Shown: piece by piece, positions 25,496 to 33,976 of the stretch
How the letters are laid out: every line of letters starts with the position of its first letter
Numbering within the stretch: the stretch's first letter is position 1
Assembly: GCF_020103725.1 (NCBI RefSeq)
Contig: NZ_JAHXBG010000038.1
Location: forward strand, 1-64,000
Origin: Hyalangium gracile
Lineage (GTDB): Bacteria > Myxococcota > Myxococcia > Myxococcales > Myxococcaceae
Direction: 5' to 3'
Length of the DNA: 64,000 bases
The notes under the pieces: model-generated
What the model was told of the DNA's origin: nothing
Seen by the model: the letters and a program-made list of their open reading frames with translations, nothing else
The model's database searches: none
Program-made: the position numbers and the translations under genes

Positions 25496-26614
25496 ATGAA
25501 CACACTGGTCTTGACGGTCGGTCTGGTGCTCCACCTGGGGGAGACGGGGAGCCCGGCGGTACAGGTGTCTCCCTATGCGAGCGAGCTTCGGTTCTCCGGA
25601 CGGGTCGATCGCACCGACCCCGAGGGGCCTCGCTTCGCCTGGTCCGGGACTCGGTTCGAGCTGCGCTTCACCGGCACCTCGGTCCGGGTCCGGCTGCGCG
25701 ATCTGCCCAAGATTCCGGATCCGCACGGGAAGATCTGGCCCAACCGCTTCCAGGTGACGCTCGACGATCAGCCGCCCCGGCAGCGCATGGCCAGTGACAG
25801 CTCCGAGGTGCTCTTCGAGCAGTCAGGCCTGTCTCCGGGGCCCCACCGGCTGGAGGTCTACAAGCAGACCGAGGCATTCGTGGGAGAGGCCCAGCTGCTG
25901 GGGCTCGAGCTGGCCCCGGGGGCGCGGCTGCTCCCTCCGAGCCCCGCGCCGGCCAGGCGCATCGAGTTCTTCGGAGACTCCGTCACCGCCGGCTATGGCA
26001 ACGAAGGCCCGGACAGCAGCTGCCACTTCTCCGCCGACGTCCAGAACCACAGCGTGACCTACGGAGAGCTCACCGCGCGGGCGCTCGACGCCGAGTCCGT
26101 GACGGTCGCCTGGTCCGGCCGTGGAGTGATTCGCAACAACGATGCGCCGGAGGGGGCACCGGTGCTGCCCCAGCTCTGGGATCGCACCCTGCCTGCGCGC
26201 GACGGGGCCCGCTGGGACTTCACGTCGTGGAAGCCGGATGTCGTCGTGGTGAACCTGGGGGCCAACGACTTCGCGGGCGGCGATCCCGGGAGAGCGGCGT
26301 TCGAGGCGGGCTATGAGGCGTTCCTCTCCGGCATCCGAGCTCGTTACCCGGAGGCGCTCCTCGTGGTCTGCCTGGGCCCCACCATGAGCGACAGCTGGCC
26401 GGTGGGCGTGCAGGCCCGGACGAAGGCGCGGCGCTACCTGGAGTCCTCCGTCCAGCGCCTGCGGAAGCGGGGAGACTCCCGCGTCTTCTTCCTGGAGTTC
26501 GCGACACAGCGGCCCGTCGATGGCTACGGCTGCGACTACCACCCCAACCGGGTGACGCATCGGGCGATGGCGACGACGCTCACCGCCCGATTGCGCGAGC
26601 TGCTCGGCTGGTAG
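25496..26614 (+). CDS. SGNH/GDSL esterase, CE2-like acetylxylan esterase
   Basis: A 372-residue protein with a short signal-like N-terminus (NTLVLTVGLVLHLGETGSPA), an N-terminal jelly-roll domain (about 25-145, with RFAWSGTRFELRFTGTSVR) and a C-terminal SGNH hydrolase domain typical of carbohydrate esterase family 2. Block I is FFGDSVTAGYG with nucleophile Ser162, block III is NLGANDFAGG, and the Asp/His pair is in GCDYHPNRVTHRAM. CE2 enzymes remove O-acetyl groups from polysaccharides. It sits beside DUF3131 and acyltransferase genes, so it may trim acetyl groups from the same exopolysaccharide. The stop is two bases from the stop of the convergent acyltransferase. Confidence 0.88.
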   Translation: MNTLVLTVGLVLHLGETGSPAVQVSPYASELRFSGRVDRTDPEGPRFAWSGTRFELRFTGTSVRVRLRDLPKIPDPHGKIWPNRFQVTLDDQPPRQRMASDSSEVLFEQSGLSPGPHRLEVYKQTEAFVGEAQLLGLELAPGARLLPPSPAPARRIEFFGDSVTAGYGNEGPDSSCHFSADVQNHSVTYGELTARALDAESVTVAWSGRGVIRNNDAPEGAPVLPQLWDRTLPARDGARWDFTSWKPDVVVVNLGANDFAGGDPGRAAFEAGYEAFLSGIRARYPEALLVVCLGPTMSDSWPVGVQARTKARRYLESSVQRLRKRGDSRVFFLEFATQRPVDGYGCDYHPNRVTHRAMATTLTARLRELLGW

Positions 26615-26616
26615 CC

Positions 26617-27813
26617 TCAGGCCGAGGGTGCGGGGCTCTCGGCCGGGGTCTGCTGGCCCTGCGCTGGCGCCGGAGCCAGCCGCGGCTCGGCAGCCCGCTC
26701 GAGACCGATCAGGAAGGCCAGCGGCTTGAGCTTCCCGAACCCGTAGGCCAGGGCGAAGGAGCCCGGGACGACGAGGGCGAACTTCGAGAAGATCATCACC
26801 AGCGGGGAGAGGTCCCAGCGCTCGGTGAAGGCCACGATGTCGAAGAGATCGATCAGGATGGGGTGCAGCAGGTAGACACCGAAGGTGTACGGGGACAGCC
26901 TGCTGAAGAGGGGCGACCAGTTGAGGTGCGAGGCCGCCATGAAGGCGCCGAACACCAGGACGGGCATCAGGCGGTTGGCGTAGAACGCGCCGCCGTTCCG
27001 GTCGACCCAGCTGCCCGCCTTCGCCACGGAGAAGGCGTAGACCAGCGTCGTCAGGAAGGCCAGGCCCACCAGCAGGAGCAGCAGCCGCAAGAGGTCCCGG
27101 GACTCCTCGCGGTCCGCCCCCCGCTTCCACCAGGCATAGAGGCTGAACGCCTGCATGCCGTAGCCGAGGTAGCCGAGATCCTTCACCCCCTGCAGGGCCA
27201 TGACTCGCATGAACGGGTCGGTGATGGCGCCCCACATCCAGCGCTGCACGAAGTCCATGAGGTACAGCAGGGGAATGAGCAGCAGGCCCAGGATGGGGTA
27301 GCGCCGGGCCATCCGCATGCAGGGATACGCCAGGATGAGGATGAAGAGGGTGGGCAGGAAGTGCAGGTGGTACTGCGCCGAGCCCGTGAGCAGGTAGCCC
27401 ACCCACGAGCGCGCTGCCTGGAGCTCGTTCCAGATGGCCTCGCTGTAGCCAAAGGCCGAGGCCTTCAACAGACGGAAGAACGCGAAGAACAGCGTCCAGA
27501 TCAAGAAGGGGAGCAGCAGTCGCTTCGCCTGACCCAGGACGATGGAGCCGTAGGCCGTGTCCCCCTTCTCCAGCTTGTGGGCCAGCAGGAACAGGGAGAA
27601 CACCAGGAAGATCTCGGCGCTGGAGATCTCCGCGACGCTGCGGACGAACGCGGTGGCCAGGTTCATCAGCGGGTCGGGGCTCTTGAAGGGAGCTCCGCTG
27701 AAGTTCGTCGAGCTGTGAATCAGGACGATGCCTACGGCGGCCAGGATGCGATTGGCATCGAGCCAGACCATGCGGTGTGAGGGAGTCGCTGGAGGGGGAG
27801 AGGCGCTTGTCAT
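26617..27813 (-). CDS. Acyltransferase 3 family membrane protein
   Basis: A 398-residue integral membrane O-acyltransferase of the acyltransferase-3 (OafA/WecH-like) family. The first helix carries RMVWLDANRILAAVGIVLIHSSTNF with the conserved His, followed by AEIFLVFSLFLLAHKL; about ten helices end in FGVYLLHPILIDLF and ALAYGFGKL. The family transfers acyl groups to sugars of lipids or exopolysaccharides. I chose ATG at 27811-27813 with GGAG six bases ahead; an upstream in-frame ATG at 27840 lacks a comparable signal. It is convergent with the CE2-like esterase and divergent from the 28123 gene, and could supply acetyl groups that the esterase removes. Confidence 0.88.
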   Translation of the reverse strand: MTSASPPPATPSHRMVWLDANRILAAVGIVLIHSSTNFSGAPFKSPDPLMNLATAFVRSVAEISSAEIFLVFSLFLLAHKLEKGDTAYGSIVLGQAKRLLLPFLIWTLFFAFFRLLKASAFGYSEAIWNELQAARSWVGYLLTGSAQYHLHFLPTLFILILAYPCMRMARRYPILGLLLIPLLYLMDFVQRWMWGAITDPFMRVMALQGVKDLGYLGYGMQAFSLYAWWKRGADREESRDLLRLLLLLVGLAFLTTLVYAFSVAKAGSWVDRNGGAFYANRLMPVLVFGAFMAASHLNWSPLFSRLSPYTFGVYLLHPILIDLFDIVAFTERWDLSPLVMIFSKFALVVPGSFALAYGFGKLKPLAFLIGLERAAEPRLAPAPAQGQQTPAESPAPSA

Positions 27814-28122
27814 GGACTGCTCCTTTTCGTGCGGATGCATCCGCTCGTCGTGTCGGGCACAGTGGCCCCGTGGCCAGGCCTGGAGGCAGGTTCAGCATCC
27901 GGTGTGCCAGGGTCGGTGCCTGGCGAGGGCGAAGGCCGGAGGCGCTGCCGAGCCCGGGGGAGGGCAGCGACGTCCGCACGGGAAGCATGGGACTGCGACA
28001 CACGTGGCGTTTCGCCACAGCGGCTCACGAGGCGGACGACAGGGCCGTGCCGGCCTTTCGGGCACTTCGAGGGACGGAGCCCGGCTGCGAGGACTGGCCT
28101 GTTTCCTGCTCAGTGTCTGCCC
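27814..28122. promoter_or_regulatory. Divergent intergenic region
   Basis: These 309 bases lie between the divergent acyltransferase-3 and 28123 genes. The only visible element is a 6-bp hairpin GCCAGG-gtcggtg-CCTGGC at 27906-27924. Promoters for both genes must be here, but none is recognisable. Confidence 0.3.
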
Positions 28123-29523
28123 ATGAGCCGCCGCGCTCTCATCGTCGTGACGGTCCTCCTGTCGCTCGGCGGTGCCGCCGCGGAGGCCCAGTCCCTGCCG
28201 CTGCTCGCCCGGGCGCGGCAGCTGGCCTGCGCGCCAGAGGCGCAGGAGGCTCGCGAGGCGGTGCTCGCCCTGCGCTCGGCGGACACCCTGGCCCTGGGCT
28301 TTCCGGACGAGCAGCTCTCCTCCCAGGGACAGCGGACGCTGCACGCGAGCGTGCTGGACATCCTCCTGGCGGCGCTGGCGCTGGGCGTGCGCAGACACCC
28401 CGAGCTCGAGCCGGAGGTGGCGGCGCTGGTGAGCTCGTGGAACGCCTGCGCCCTCATCGACGAGGGAGAGGCCTACGACGTCGTCCGGGGAGAGGGCTCG
28501 CCGCGACGGCGGCGACTCGTTCTTCCCCTGCCGCTGGGAGGCGACGGGCTGCGCGCCTGGAAGCTGCTTCCCGAGCCCTCCGGTGACGGCCCCCAGGTCG
28601 CTGGCCAGGGCCCGGCCTCACTCGAGCAGCTGTGCGCGGACGGCATCGAGGGAACCTCCCTCTTCGACTTCGTGCCGGGAGTGCCCTCGGGGCCGATGCG
28701 TGTCGCGCCGCCGGCACCCGAGGTGGCTGCCGACTGCCTCGTGCCGCCTCCGCTGCTTCCTCTCCCCGCGTCCCCCAAGCCAGCGCCTCTCCCGGAGCCC
28801 TCCGCGCCACCTGCTCCTGAGCTTGCCAAGGAGGAGCCCCTCACCTCGAACCTCCTGCTGCCTCCGCCGGGCACGCCCGTCGACGCGGTGCCCCTCGTCG
28901 CGGCGCCAGGCGGCCATGGCTGGACCACCGGCGTGTCCTACTCCCAGGGGCTGCAGGGGCAGGGGTCGCTGAGCGCCATCGGCCTCTTCTCTCCCGTGCG
29001 TGGGCTCACCTTGAGGGTGGGCGCCGGCTTTGGTCTGCTGCGCGAGTTCCGACCCTCCCGTCAGGTGCAGCGCCTGACGCTCTCCTGGGGCGTGGGCTAC
29101 TCCGGGGGAAAGCCGGGGACCTGGTCCCTGCAGCTCGACAACTGGGGACCGCTGGATCCCACCGCTCCCAGGGACTTCCTCCGCGGCGTGGCCTTCGACA
29201 TCGGCTACCAGGCGAGGCTCCCCGCGCTGCTGGAGCGGGTGCTCTCCACAAGCTTCAAGCTCACCCTCCCGCGCGCAGGCTCGCCGTCCACCTCTGCCGT
29301 GTTCGTCGTGAGGCCGGCTCCCGGCGGCTTTGCCTCGGTGGCCCTGCGCTTCTCACCGCTGGAGCGCACGCCGCTCACCTGGTCCTACTCCGCGGGCTAT
29401 GCGCTGACCTGGAGCCCCCGCACCTTCTCCCTCACGTACGCCCACTGGGGAGCTACCCCCGCCTTCGAGTTCGATCCCCTGAAGGGAGGCGCGCTCACCG
29501 CCAGCGTCACCTGGAGCTTGTGA
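28123..29523 (+). CDS. Secreted protein with C-terminal outer-membrane-barrel-like region
   Basis: A 466-residue protein of no recognised family. A Sec signal peptide (MSRRALIVVTVLLSLGGAAA, likely cut after AEA) leads to a helical domain (about 25-130), a Pro/Ala-rich linker (about 205-265) and a C-terminal region of about 190 residues rich in alternating hydrophobic/polar strands (VGAGFGLLREF, LTLSWGVGYSGG, VALRFSPLERT, FSLTYAHWG), ending TASVTWSL, as in outer-membrane beta barrels. I therefore infer an outer-membrane protein. ATG at 28123 is chosen for the signal peptide; ribosome-binding signals are weak. It overlaps the convergent anti-sigma-type gene by 17 bases. Confidence 0.65.
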   Translation: MSRRALIVVTVLLSLGGAAAEAQSLPLLARARQLACAPEAQEAREAVLALRSADTLALGFPDEQLSSQGQRTLHASVLDILLAALALGVRRHPELEPEVAALVSSWNACALIDEGEAYDVVRGEGSPRRRRLVLPLPLGGDGLRAWKLLPEPSGDGPQVAGQGPASLEQLCADGIEGTSLFDFVPGVPSGPMRVAPPAPEVAADCLVPPPLLPLPASPKPAPLPEPSAPPAPELAKEEPLTSNLLLPPPGTPVDAVPLVAAPGGHGWTTGVSYSQGLQGQGSLSAIGLFSPVRGLTLRVGAGFGLLREFRPSRQVQRLTLSWGVGYSGGKPGTWSLQLDNWGPLDPTAPRDFLRGVAFDIGYQARLPALLERVLSTSFKLTLPRAGSPSTSAVFVVRPAPGGFASVALRFSPLERTPLTWSYSAGYALTWSPRTFSLTYAHWGATPAFEFDPLKGGALTASVTWSL

Positions 29524-29956
29524 GCGAGCGGCGCCGCACCAGCCGCATCCGGTTGCCGCTGGGGAGCGCCTCGTAGGCCACCTCGTCCATCAGCTCGCGC
29601 AGGATGTACAGCCCCCAGCCTCCCTCTGGCAGCGTGTCTCGAGCCTCCGGGTCCACAGCCGGCAGGGAAGGCCGGCTCAGCGCTCCGGCGGGAAGTGACG
29701 CGCCCTCATCGCGCAGCTCGAGCACCAGCCCGCTCGCATCCTTCCAGGCCTTCAGCTCGAAGGGCTGCCCCGGGCGCGAGCCGTACGCGTGCTCGATGAC
29801 GTTGTTCATGGCCTCCACCGCGCACAGCTCGATCTCGGCCATGGCCTCCGGGCCGCACCCGAGCGCCGAGAGCAGCGCGCGCAATGCCTCCGCCGCCTTC
29901 CTCACGGAGTCGGGCTCGCTCGTGAGGGCGAGGTGGAGCTGTGTGGGTGGCTGCAT
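29507..29956 (-). CDS. RsbW/SpoIIAB-like ATP-binding serine kinase (anti-sigma type)
   Basis: A 149-residue GHKL ATPase of the HATPase_c_2 type. It has N box EAMNNVIEHAYG, G1 box ELRDEGASL, and G2 loop GGWGLYILREL. These proteins phosphorylate STAS antagonists and sequester a partner such as a sigma factor. I chose ATG at 29954-29956, with GGAG seven bases ahead; an upstream ATG at 29974 is poorly spaced. It is divergent from the receiver-SpoIIE gene and close to the STAS gene, completing a partner-switching set. No sigma factor is adjacent, so the partner it controls could be a non-sigma protein. Confidence 0.85.
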   Translation of the reverse strand: MQPPTQLHLALTSEPDSVRKAAEALRALLSALGCGPEAMAEIELCAVEAMNNVIEHAYGSRPGQPFELKAWKDASGLVLELRDEGASLPAGALSRPSLPAVDPEARDTLPEGGWGLYILRELMDEVAYEALPSGNRMRLVRRRSLTSSR

Positions 29957-30079
29957 CTCAGGGCTCCAGTTCATCCTTCCACGACAAGCTCTGCGAGGAG
30001 CATGCCGGCCAGCGCTCACACGGCGTCCCGAATCTTGCATGGAGTGCCCTCGATCGGAATTTCCCGAGCAGGAGAGGTC

Positions 30080-31297
30080 ATGGACCTGGAGAGCGATGAT
30101 GTCCCTCGCGGCAACTCCCCCGAGGAAGCGTCAGGACCGAGGAGGGAGCCGCACCTCGCCCACCCGCAGCCCCGGACGGCCAGGCGTCCACGGCGCGTGC
30201 TGGTGGTGGATGATGCGCCCACCACCTGTGCCCTCTTCTCCGGCATGCTCGAGCGGGAGGGCATGGCCGTGAGCGTGGCCACCTCCGGCTACGAGGCGGT
30301 GGCCATGGCCCAGGCCGACCCTCCGGATCTGGTCCTGCTGGACTACATGATGCCGGACATCACGGGCATGGCCGTGGCGCGGCGCATGCGCGCGGACCCA
30401 CGTCTGCGCGAGGTGCCCATCATCCTCGTCACCGCCTCCTCGCTCGAGAGCACCATGGAGGAGGCTTTCGCCGCGGGGGCCGATGACTATCTCATCAAGC
30501 CCGTCGCGCGCCCCCTGCTGCTGGCGCGAGTCGAGGCGGCCATCCGCGCCCACGAGAGCCGCATCGCCGCGCGCAGCGCGAACGCGCTCCTCCAGGATCT
30601 GCAGGAGGCCCGGCGTGTACAGCAGTCGCTGCTGCCCAGGCTGCCGGTGGACTTCGAGGGCTGGCACATCAGCGGGGCGGTGGTGCCCTGCTCCCTGGTG
30701 GGAGGGGACATGGTGGACGTGATGCCCGGCATGGGCGGGGCGAAGGTGGTGTCCCTGGTGGACGTGGCGGGGCACGGCATGGCGGCGGCCCTGGTCGCGG
30801 CGCAGGTCTCCAGCGAGCTGCGCATGCTGGTGGAGACGCGGCCGCTCGACGAGGCGATGATGGCGCTCAGCTTCCACATGTTCCACCGTGGCACCGAGCG
30901 CTATGCGTGCGTGGCGGCCATCGAGATACGGGGCGGCAAGGTCACCGTCATCAACGCGGGCCTGCCTCCGGTGTGCGTCCTGCGGCGGGGAGCGCTCCGT
31001 GAGACCGTCTCGGCGAGCGCGGTGCCGCCAGGGCTCTTCGAGGACCCCACGGTCATCCCCACGCACCTGACGATCGATCCGGGGGACTGCGTGGTGATGC
31101 TCAGCGACGGGCTGACGGAGCCCTTCGGACGCGCGGACTCCGTGGCACCGGGGCTCACCGCGCTCGGGCTGCAGGGCATGAGGGGGCTCGCGCCGGCCCC
31201 GCCGGCCCTCGTCCAGCGGATCCTGGAGTGCGTGGGCGACTCGCAGCGAGACGACGCCACGCTGCTCGTGCTCGACCGCGTGCCCGGCGGGCAGTGA
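30080..31297 (+). CDS. Response regulator with SpoIIE/RsbU-type PP2C phosphatase
   Basis: A 405-residue protein. After a 38-residue charged leader comes a receiver domain (about 40-155: VLVVDDAPTT, phospho-acceptor Asp88 in VLLDYMMPD, the Thr of VTAS and Lys of LIKPV), then a coiled linker (ANALLQDLQEARRVQQSLLP) and a SpoIIE phosphatase domain with metal-binding VGGDMVDVM, VDVAGHGMAAALVAAQ and MLSDGLTEP and a terminal DDATLLVL. RsbU-like phosphatases dephosphorylate STAS proteins when activated. ATG at 30080 has GGAGAGG at 3 bases' distance. It is the upstream gene of the + strand run that reaches the STAS and polysaccharide genes, and probably acts on the STAS protein at 31526 in response to an unidentified histidine kinase. 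Confidence 0.92.
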   Translation: MDLESDDVPRGNSPEEASGPRREPHLAHPQPRTARRPRRVLVVDDAPTTCALFSGMLEREGMAVSVATSGYEAVAMAQADPPDLVLLDYMMPDITGMAVARRMRADPRLREVPIILVTASSLESTMEEAFAAGADDYLIKPVARPLLLARVEAAIRAHESRIAARSANALLQDLQEARRVQQSLLPRLPVDFEGWHISGAVVPCSLVGGDMVDVMPGMGGAKVVSLVDVAGHGMAAALVAAQVSSELRMLVETRPLDEAMMALSFHMFHRGTERYACVAAIEIRGGKVTVINAGLPPVCVLRRGALRETVSASAVPPGLFEDPTVIPTHLTIDPGDCVVMLSDGLTEPFGRADSVAPGLTALGLQGMRGLAPAPPALVQRILECVGDSQRDDATLLVLDRVPGGQ

Positions 31298-31525
31298 GGG
31301 CCCTGGCGGGGCCTGTGGTGGGACACGGCGGTGAACGCGTGGAGCGAGGGAATCCGCCACAGCCCAGCGCGGCGAGCGCGCGCACCCCCCAGCAGCACCC
31401 GCTCGGTGTGGCACGGCACGGACGTTGCTCAAGCTTCGAGGAGAACCCTGAGCCGAGAGGCGGACAGGGGCTGGCTGGGAGCCTCCACACGAAGGCCTGG
31501 CCCCATTCCCTGAACCGGAGATGCC

Positions 31526-31852
31526 ATGGACCTGAAGACCGAGTGGCTCGAGGACACACTCATCATCACCCCGCATCTGGACCGCCTGGATGCCCTGGCG
31601 GCCGTGGAGTTCCGCAAGGAGGTGCTGCAGCACGTCGCGGACGGCAAGCGCGTCGTGCTCAACATGATCTTCATCACCTTCGTGGACAGCTCCGGCCTGG
31701 CGAGCCTCGTCTCGGTGCTCAAGGGCCTGCCGCCCGGAGGCTCCCTGCGGCTCGTCCATGTGCACTCGAACGTCCGGGCGCTGCTGCAGCTCACCCGGCT
31801 GGTGAAGGTCTTCTCCACCTTCCCGAGCATCCGGGAAGCCATCGAGGCCTGA
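31526..31852 (+). CDS. STAS-domain anti-sigma-factor antagonist
   Basis: A 108-residue single-domain STAS protein (SpoIIAA/RsbV type). The signature TFVDSSGLASLV has Ser55 and Ser56 at the site phosphorylated by RsbW-type kinases. It lies 228 bases after the receiver-SpoIIE gene and only 12 bases before the GH2 gene, with the four following genes tightly linked. I infer that its phosphorylation is set by the ATPase at 29507 and the phosphatase at 30080 and that it controls the polysaccharide machinery, directly (as SypA/SypE do in Vibrio) or through a sigma factor. Confidence 0.92.
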   Translation: MDLKTEWLEDTLIITPHLDRLDALAAVEFRKEVLQHVADGKRVVLNMIFITFVDSSGLASLVSVLKGLPPGGSLRLVHVHSNVRALLQLTRLVKVFSTFPSIREAIEA

Positions 31853-31864
31853 AGGCGCGCGCCC

Positions 31865-33976
31865 ATGTCCCTGCTTCCGCTCACCGCCATGTGCTCCGCC
31901 CTGCTCGCCGCTGCCTCCGTGGGCCGCGCCGGAGCCCTGTCCCTGGAGGGCCGCTGGATCGCCAGTGAGCAGGAGCTCACGCAGGCGCCTCGCTCCCTTC
32001 CCGAGGGCAGGGAGATGCCGGTGCCCTCCAACTGGTACCGGCACGGCATCGATCGGGGCGGCGTGGTGTGGTTCTCCCGCGAGGTGCGCCTGCCCACGGA
32101 CGGGCACTTCCGGCTCGAGTTCGGCGGCGTGGATTATGAGGGGCAGGTCTTCTGGGATGGCCAGAAGGTGGGTGGGCACCGCGGGTACTTCGCACCCTTC
32201 TCGCTGAAGCTGCCACCAGGCCGGGCCGGCTCCCGTCACCTGCTGGCGGTGCGGGTGGACAGCCCCCTCGAGTCTCCGGAGGACTTCAGTCAGTTCAAGA
32301 CCCTCATCAAGGGCGTGCTTTCGCACCACGACACGCGCCCCGGAGGGGCGTGGTCGCCGCGAGGCCAGGAGGCGAATACGGGCGGTATCTGGGGGGCGGT
32401 GCGGCTCGTGCCCGTCCGGGCCGCGTGGATTGGCGACGCGCGGGTGCGCACGCTCGGGGCCAGCGCACGCAGGGCCCGCCTGCGCGTGGAGATCCAGCTC
32501 GACGAGGTGCTCGAGCCCGAGGCGCTCCTGGACTTCGTGCTCCGGGAGCCCGGGGGCACCGTGGTGGCGCGCGTGGAGCTCGGCAGGGTGGGCCAGCAGC
32601 GGCGCTTCGAGCGTGAGGTGTGGCTTGCCCGTCCCCGCCTGTGGTGGCCGCGCGAGCTGGGAGAGCCGGCGCTCCATGACCTCGAGGTACGCGTGCGAGG
32701 CCAGGCCGGAGAGGATCGGCTCGCCCGCCGCGTCGGGATCCGCACGGTGCGCCAGGACGCGGGCCGGCGCCTGATCGTCAATGGCGTCCCCCTCTTCGTG
32801 CGCGGCACCAACTACATCGGCAGCCTCTACCTCGCGGAGCTGGACCGGGGGATGGCGGCGAGAGACCTGGCGTTGATGGAAGCGGCCCACATCAACGCGG
32901 TGCGGGTGCACGCGCACCTCTCGTCGCCCGCCTTCTACGACGAGGCGGACGCGCGCGGAATGCTGGTGTGGCAGGACTTCCCGCTGCAGTGGGGCTACGA
33001 CGACAGCCCCGCCTTCGCCCAGGAGGCCCGCCGCCAGGTGGGGGAGATGCTCTCGGCGTTCGGGCACCACCCGTCCATCGTCTTCTGGACGGGACACAAC
33101 GAGGCGCCCTGGTCCTCGGAGTGGATGGTCTACAAGTACGGGGCGCGCTACAACCCGGACCAGAACCGCGAGCTGGCCCGGGCCCTGGCGGAGGCGCTGA
33201 GCGCCGACACGACCCGGCCCCACCAGGTGAACTCCCCGCCAGCCGAGCACGCCTGGGCGGGCTGGTACTTCGGCAGCTACCGCGAGTTCTCCCGGCCCGC
33301 CGCCCACCCGGTGCTCACCGAGTTCGGAGCCCAGGCGGTGCCCGCGCGGGCCACGCTGGAGACCTTCCTGCGCCCCGAGCAGCTGTGGCCCCTGGAGGGC
33401 AGCAACCTCGAGCTCTGGACGCACCACAACTTCCAGCTGCGCGAGCTGCGCGACCTGGCCCGGGTGCCGACGGGCGGCTCGGTGGACGAGCTCATCGAGA
33501 ACTCCCAGCGCTACCAGGCGCGGCTGCTGCAGTTCGCCGCGGAGCAGCTGCGCCGGCAGAAGTGGCAGCCGGTGACGGCGCTCTTCCAGTTCATGTTCGT
33601 CGAGCACTGGCCCTCCATGAACTGGGGGATGCTGGACCATCTCCGCCAGCCGAAGCAGGGGTACGCCGCGCTGGCGCGGGCCTACCAGCCGGTGCTGGCG
33701 GTGGCCTCCCGGCCGCGCAAGGACGGGCCGCTGCGGCTGAGCCTCGTGAACGACCGCCAGTCCGCGCTGCCGGGCCTCTCGCTGCGGGTGCGCTTCGGGG
33801 AGGACGACACGCGGACGCGCGAGCTGCGCGTGGACGTGCCCGCCAACGGAGTCCTGGAGCTCCCCGAGGAGCTGCCGCCGCCAGCGCCCACCGAGTCCCT
33901 TCGCCTCACCCTCATCGAAGCATCGGGTGCCGCCCTCTCCGACAACCACTACGCCCCTGGGTACTTCACGCCATGA
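31865..33976 (+). CDS. Glycoside hydrolase family 2 protein
   Basis: A 703-residue secreted protein: a signal peptide (LTAMCSALLAAASVGRAGA), a sugar-binding jelly roll (about 30-185), an immunoglobulin-like domain (about 190-295) and a TIM barrel (about 295-620). GH2 landmarks are GVPLFVRGTNYIG, AVRVHAHLSSPAFYDEAD, the acid/base Glu413 in FWTGHNEAPW and a likely nucleophile Glu486 in VLTEFGAQA. Known GH2 enzymes are beta-mannosidases, beta-galactosidases and glucuronidases; the linkage here is not deducible. Its stop overlaps the GT2 start (ATGA), so it is translated with the synthase and may edit or clear the polymer in the periplasm. Confidence 0.9.
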   Translation: MSLLPLTAMCSALLAAASVGRAGALSLEGRWIASEQELTQAPRSLPEGREMPVPSNWYRHGIDRGGVVWFSREVRLPTDGHFRLEFGGVDYEGQVFWDGQKVGGHRGYFAPFSLKLPPGRAGSRHLLAVRVDSPLESPEDFSQFKTLIKGVLSHHDTRPGGAWSPRGQEANTGGIWGAVRLVPVRAAWIGDARVRTLGASARRARLRVEIQLDEVLEPEALLDFVLREPGGTVVARVELGRVGQQRRFEREVWLARPRLWWPRELGEPALHDLEVRVRGQAGEDRLARRVGIRTVRQDAGRRLIVNGVPLFVRGTNYIGSLYLAELDRGMAARDLALMEAAHINAVRVHAHLSSPAFYDEADARGMLVWQDFPLQWGYDDSPAFAQEARRQVGEMLSAFGHHPSIVFWTGHNEAPWSSEWMVYKYGARYNPDQNRELARALAEALSADTTRPHQVNSPPAEHAWAGWYFGSYREFSRPAAHPVLTEFGAQAVPARATLETFLRPEQLWPLEGSNLELWTHHNFQLRELRDLARVPTGGSVDELIENSQRYQARLLQFAAEQLRRQKWQPVTALFQFMFVEHWPSMNWGMLDHLRQPKQGYAALARAYQPVLAVASRPRKDGPLRLSLVNDRQSALPGLSLRVRFGEDDTRTRELRVDVPANGVLELPEELPPPAPTESLRLTLIEASGAALSDNHYAPGYFTP

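Noticed and set aside
32968-33972. Upstream extension of the GT2 open frame
   Set aside because: The in-frame extension overlaps the GH2 gene completely and has no coding signature; the ATGA overlap start at 33973 fits the family.
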